DNA of 64,000 nucleotides from Clostridia bacterium (GTDB lineage: Bacteria > Bacillota > Clostridia > Lachnospirales > Lachnospiraceae). The notes beneath the pieces are model-generated. The model made no database searches, was not told where the DNA came from, and saw only the letters and a list, made by a program, of their open reading frames with translations. The stretch spans positions 62,001 through 126,000 of the forward strand of contig BNZC01000001.1 of the NCBI GenBank assembly GCA_026000755.1, written 5' to 3'. Within the stretch, counting starts at the first letter, position 1. Each line of letters opens with the position of its first letter. The translations under genes were made by a program, and so were the position numbers. Positions 63,160 through 64,000 of this stretch are shown one piece after another.

Positions 63160-63276
63160 TCAGTAAGATTTTCGTGCATAATCGTGCTTTCTGAAACCAC
63201 ATTTCGATAATCATGTATTGTTCAGTAAGGTGTCCCGTGCATAATTGTTACTTTCGCAGGAATTGTGAATAGTAAC
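63160..63276 (+). repeat. Tandem duplication and decayed GTTACTATTCAC element end
   Basis: TCAGTAAG-TTTTCGTGCATAAT at 63160-63182 recurs as TCAGTAAG-TGTCCCGTGCATAAT at 63222-63245 (offset 62-63 bp). The second copy continues into TGTTACTTTCGCAGG and TTGTGAATAGTAAC, matching the right end of element B with a few changes. Only this end of the element is present. Confidence 0.6.
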
Positions 63277-63278
63277 AG

Positions 63279-64000
63279 TTACTCTCCCACGTGCCTCATG
63301 AGCCAACCCAGATACCCCTCCACAAGGTTATAAGCCTCATATCCGGCATCTACAAGAAGCTCTGCAATTTCATGACTGATTTCGCCCTTTTGGCAATACA
63401 CAATGACAGGCTTTTCTCTCGGAATATCATAAAGCCGTGCCGCTTCCTGCGGAAAAGGCAGATTGATAGCTCCTGTAATATGCCCAAGCTGAAATGATAC
63501 CGGGGTTCTAATATCAATAAGGGTGTACTGTTCTTTTGGGGCAGAAGCCAATTCTTTTAAGGAAATTGTAATGGCATTCGCCCTTGCACCATTTCCTATA
63601 GATTTTGATAGTCCCGTAATCAATTCTTTCGGTGATTCACTTTGCATAAATTCTGACATCATGCACACTCCTGCTGCTCCGGCCTGTATACACTCCTTGG
63701 CATTTAAGGGATTCACTCCTCCAAGTGCGTATACCGGAATGGACACGACTTCACAAATGTTGCGAATCAGCTGTATTCCCCGGGGAGGGAGGTCTTTTTT
63801 GCAGTCGGTAGGAAATATATGACCGGCGGTCAGATAACTTGCTCCCAGATCTGCGGCCTCTTTCGCTTCTTCTACCGAATGCACAGAACAACCAAGCAAA
63901 TCTGCATTGACAACGCTCCTGCCACCTAGATTGACTGCCTCTTCCACTTTGTCTACCGAATGCAGGTCACAAGCAAGCAAATCTGTATTGGGAACTTTCC
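63279..64000 (-). CDS. ThiE/TenI-like protein fused to rhodanese (5' part outside window)
   Basis: At least 240 residues, frame open to the window edge. The N-terminal part has the thiamine-phosphate synthase core LLGCSVHSVEEAKEAADLGA, then HIFPTDCKK and the phosphate-binding ALGGVNPLNAKECI. The C-terminal about 90 residues form a rhodanese domain with the active Cys in VYCQKGEIS. An 81-bp in-frame repeat at 63870-64000 doubles the DLLxCxxHSV segment. The fusion could link sulfur handling with thiamine synthesis next to ThiF. Confidence 0.8.
   Translation of the reverse strand, partial: KVPNTDLLACDLHSVDKVEEAVNLGGRSVVNADLLGCSVHSVEEAKEAADLGASYLTAGHIFPTDCKKDLPPRGIQLIRNICEVVSIPVYALGGVNPLNAKECIQAGAAGVCMMSEFMQSESPKELITGLSKSIGNGARANAITISLKELASAPKEQYTLIDIRTPVSFQLGHITGAINLPFPQEAARLYDIPREKPVIVYCQKGEISHEIAELLVDAGYEAYNLVEGYLGWLMRHVGE

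Overview
The window looks like chromosomal DNA from an anaerobic, endospore-lineage member of the Bacillota, class Clostridia and probably Lachnospirales-like. The evidence is a trimeric [FeFe]-hydrogenase operon, an rnfCDGEAB operon, CotF-like and SleB-like spore proteins, two chemoreceptors, AGGAGG-type ribosome binding sites, and the Clostridia gene orders DUF512-der-plsY-gpsA and rplU-prp-rpmA-obgE-yhbY-nadD-yqeK-rsfS. The species cannot be named from the sequence. No rRNA, tRNA or CRISPR array was seen.

Layout. 1-2560 (minus): an Opp-type peptide transporter (permease cut by the window edge, plus binding lipoprotein) with its own promoter. 2600-8916 (plus): a chemoreceptor, then hydC-hydB-hydA, which probably couples H2, NAD(H) and ferredoxin. 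9013-13460: a signalling block with a FIST sensor, a histidine kinase with degenerate motifs, a zinc-ribbon protein and a hybrid kinase. 13488-20619: glyA, a decayed type I restriction-modification locus holding a Bro-N/Fic fusion, then yggS, argD, a YgjP-like peptidase and a sirtuin. 20652-26969 (minus): a YdcZ-like transporter, an M15 peptidase and the rnf operon, whose RnfB lacks the usual C-terminal ferredoxin domain. 27202-35045: two small spore-coat-type genes, an MprF-like protein behind a promoter-terminator leader, a hydrolase, prmA, rsmE, a cysteine desulfurase and thiI. 35093-46334: an AP2-like protein, a SleB hydrolase, a second chemoreceptor, alr, a solitary mazF, then DUF512, der, plsY, gpsA and uppP. 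46353-52461: the L21/L27/Obg/NadD ribosome-assembly cluster, interrupted by repeats and a fic gene. 52566-64000: homocysteine methyltransferase, lipoprotein, a paired ABC exporter, then on the minus strand a tyrosine recombinase, a DUF4143 ATPase, an unknown protein, ThiF and a ThiE-rhodanese fusion.

What stands out beyond gene content. (1) Many short tandem duplications, with offsets clustering near 68-81 bp, lie at gene 3' ends, at one promoter, or in frame inside genes. Several place a copy of an upstream gene's tail before the next gene's ribosome binding site. (2) A MITE-like family with GTTACTATTCAC ends is present in complete and decayed copies; one has a perfect 8-bp target duplication and sits inside an older tandem duplication. 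(3) A second short repeat family sits directly after stop codons. (4) Runs of 8-9 G or C recur in frame inside essential genes. (5) Both chemoreceptor promoters carry the same AAATC-N4-GATTT dyad.
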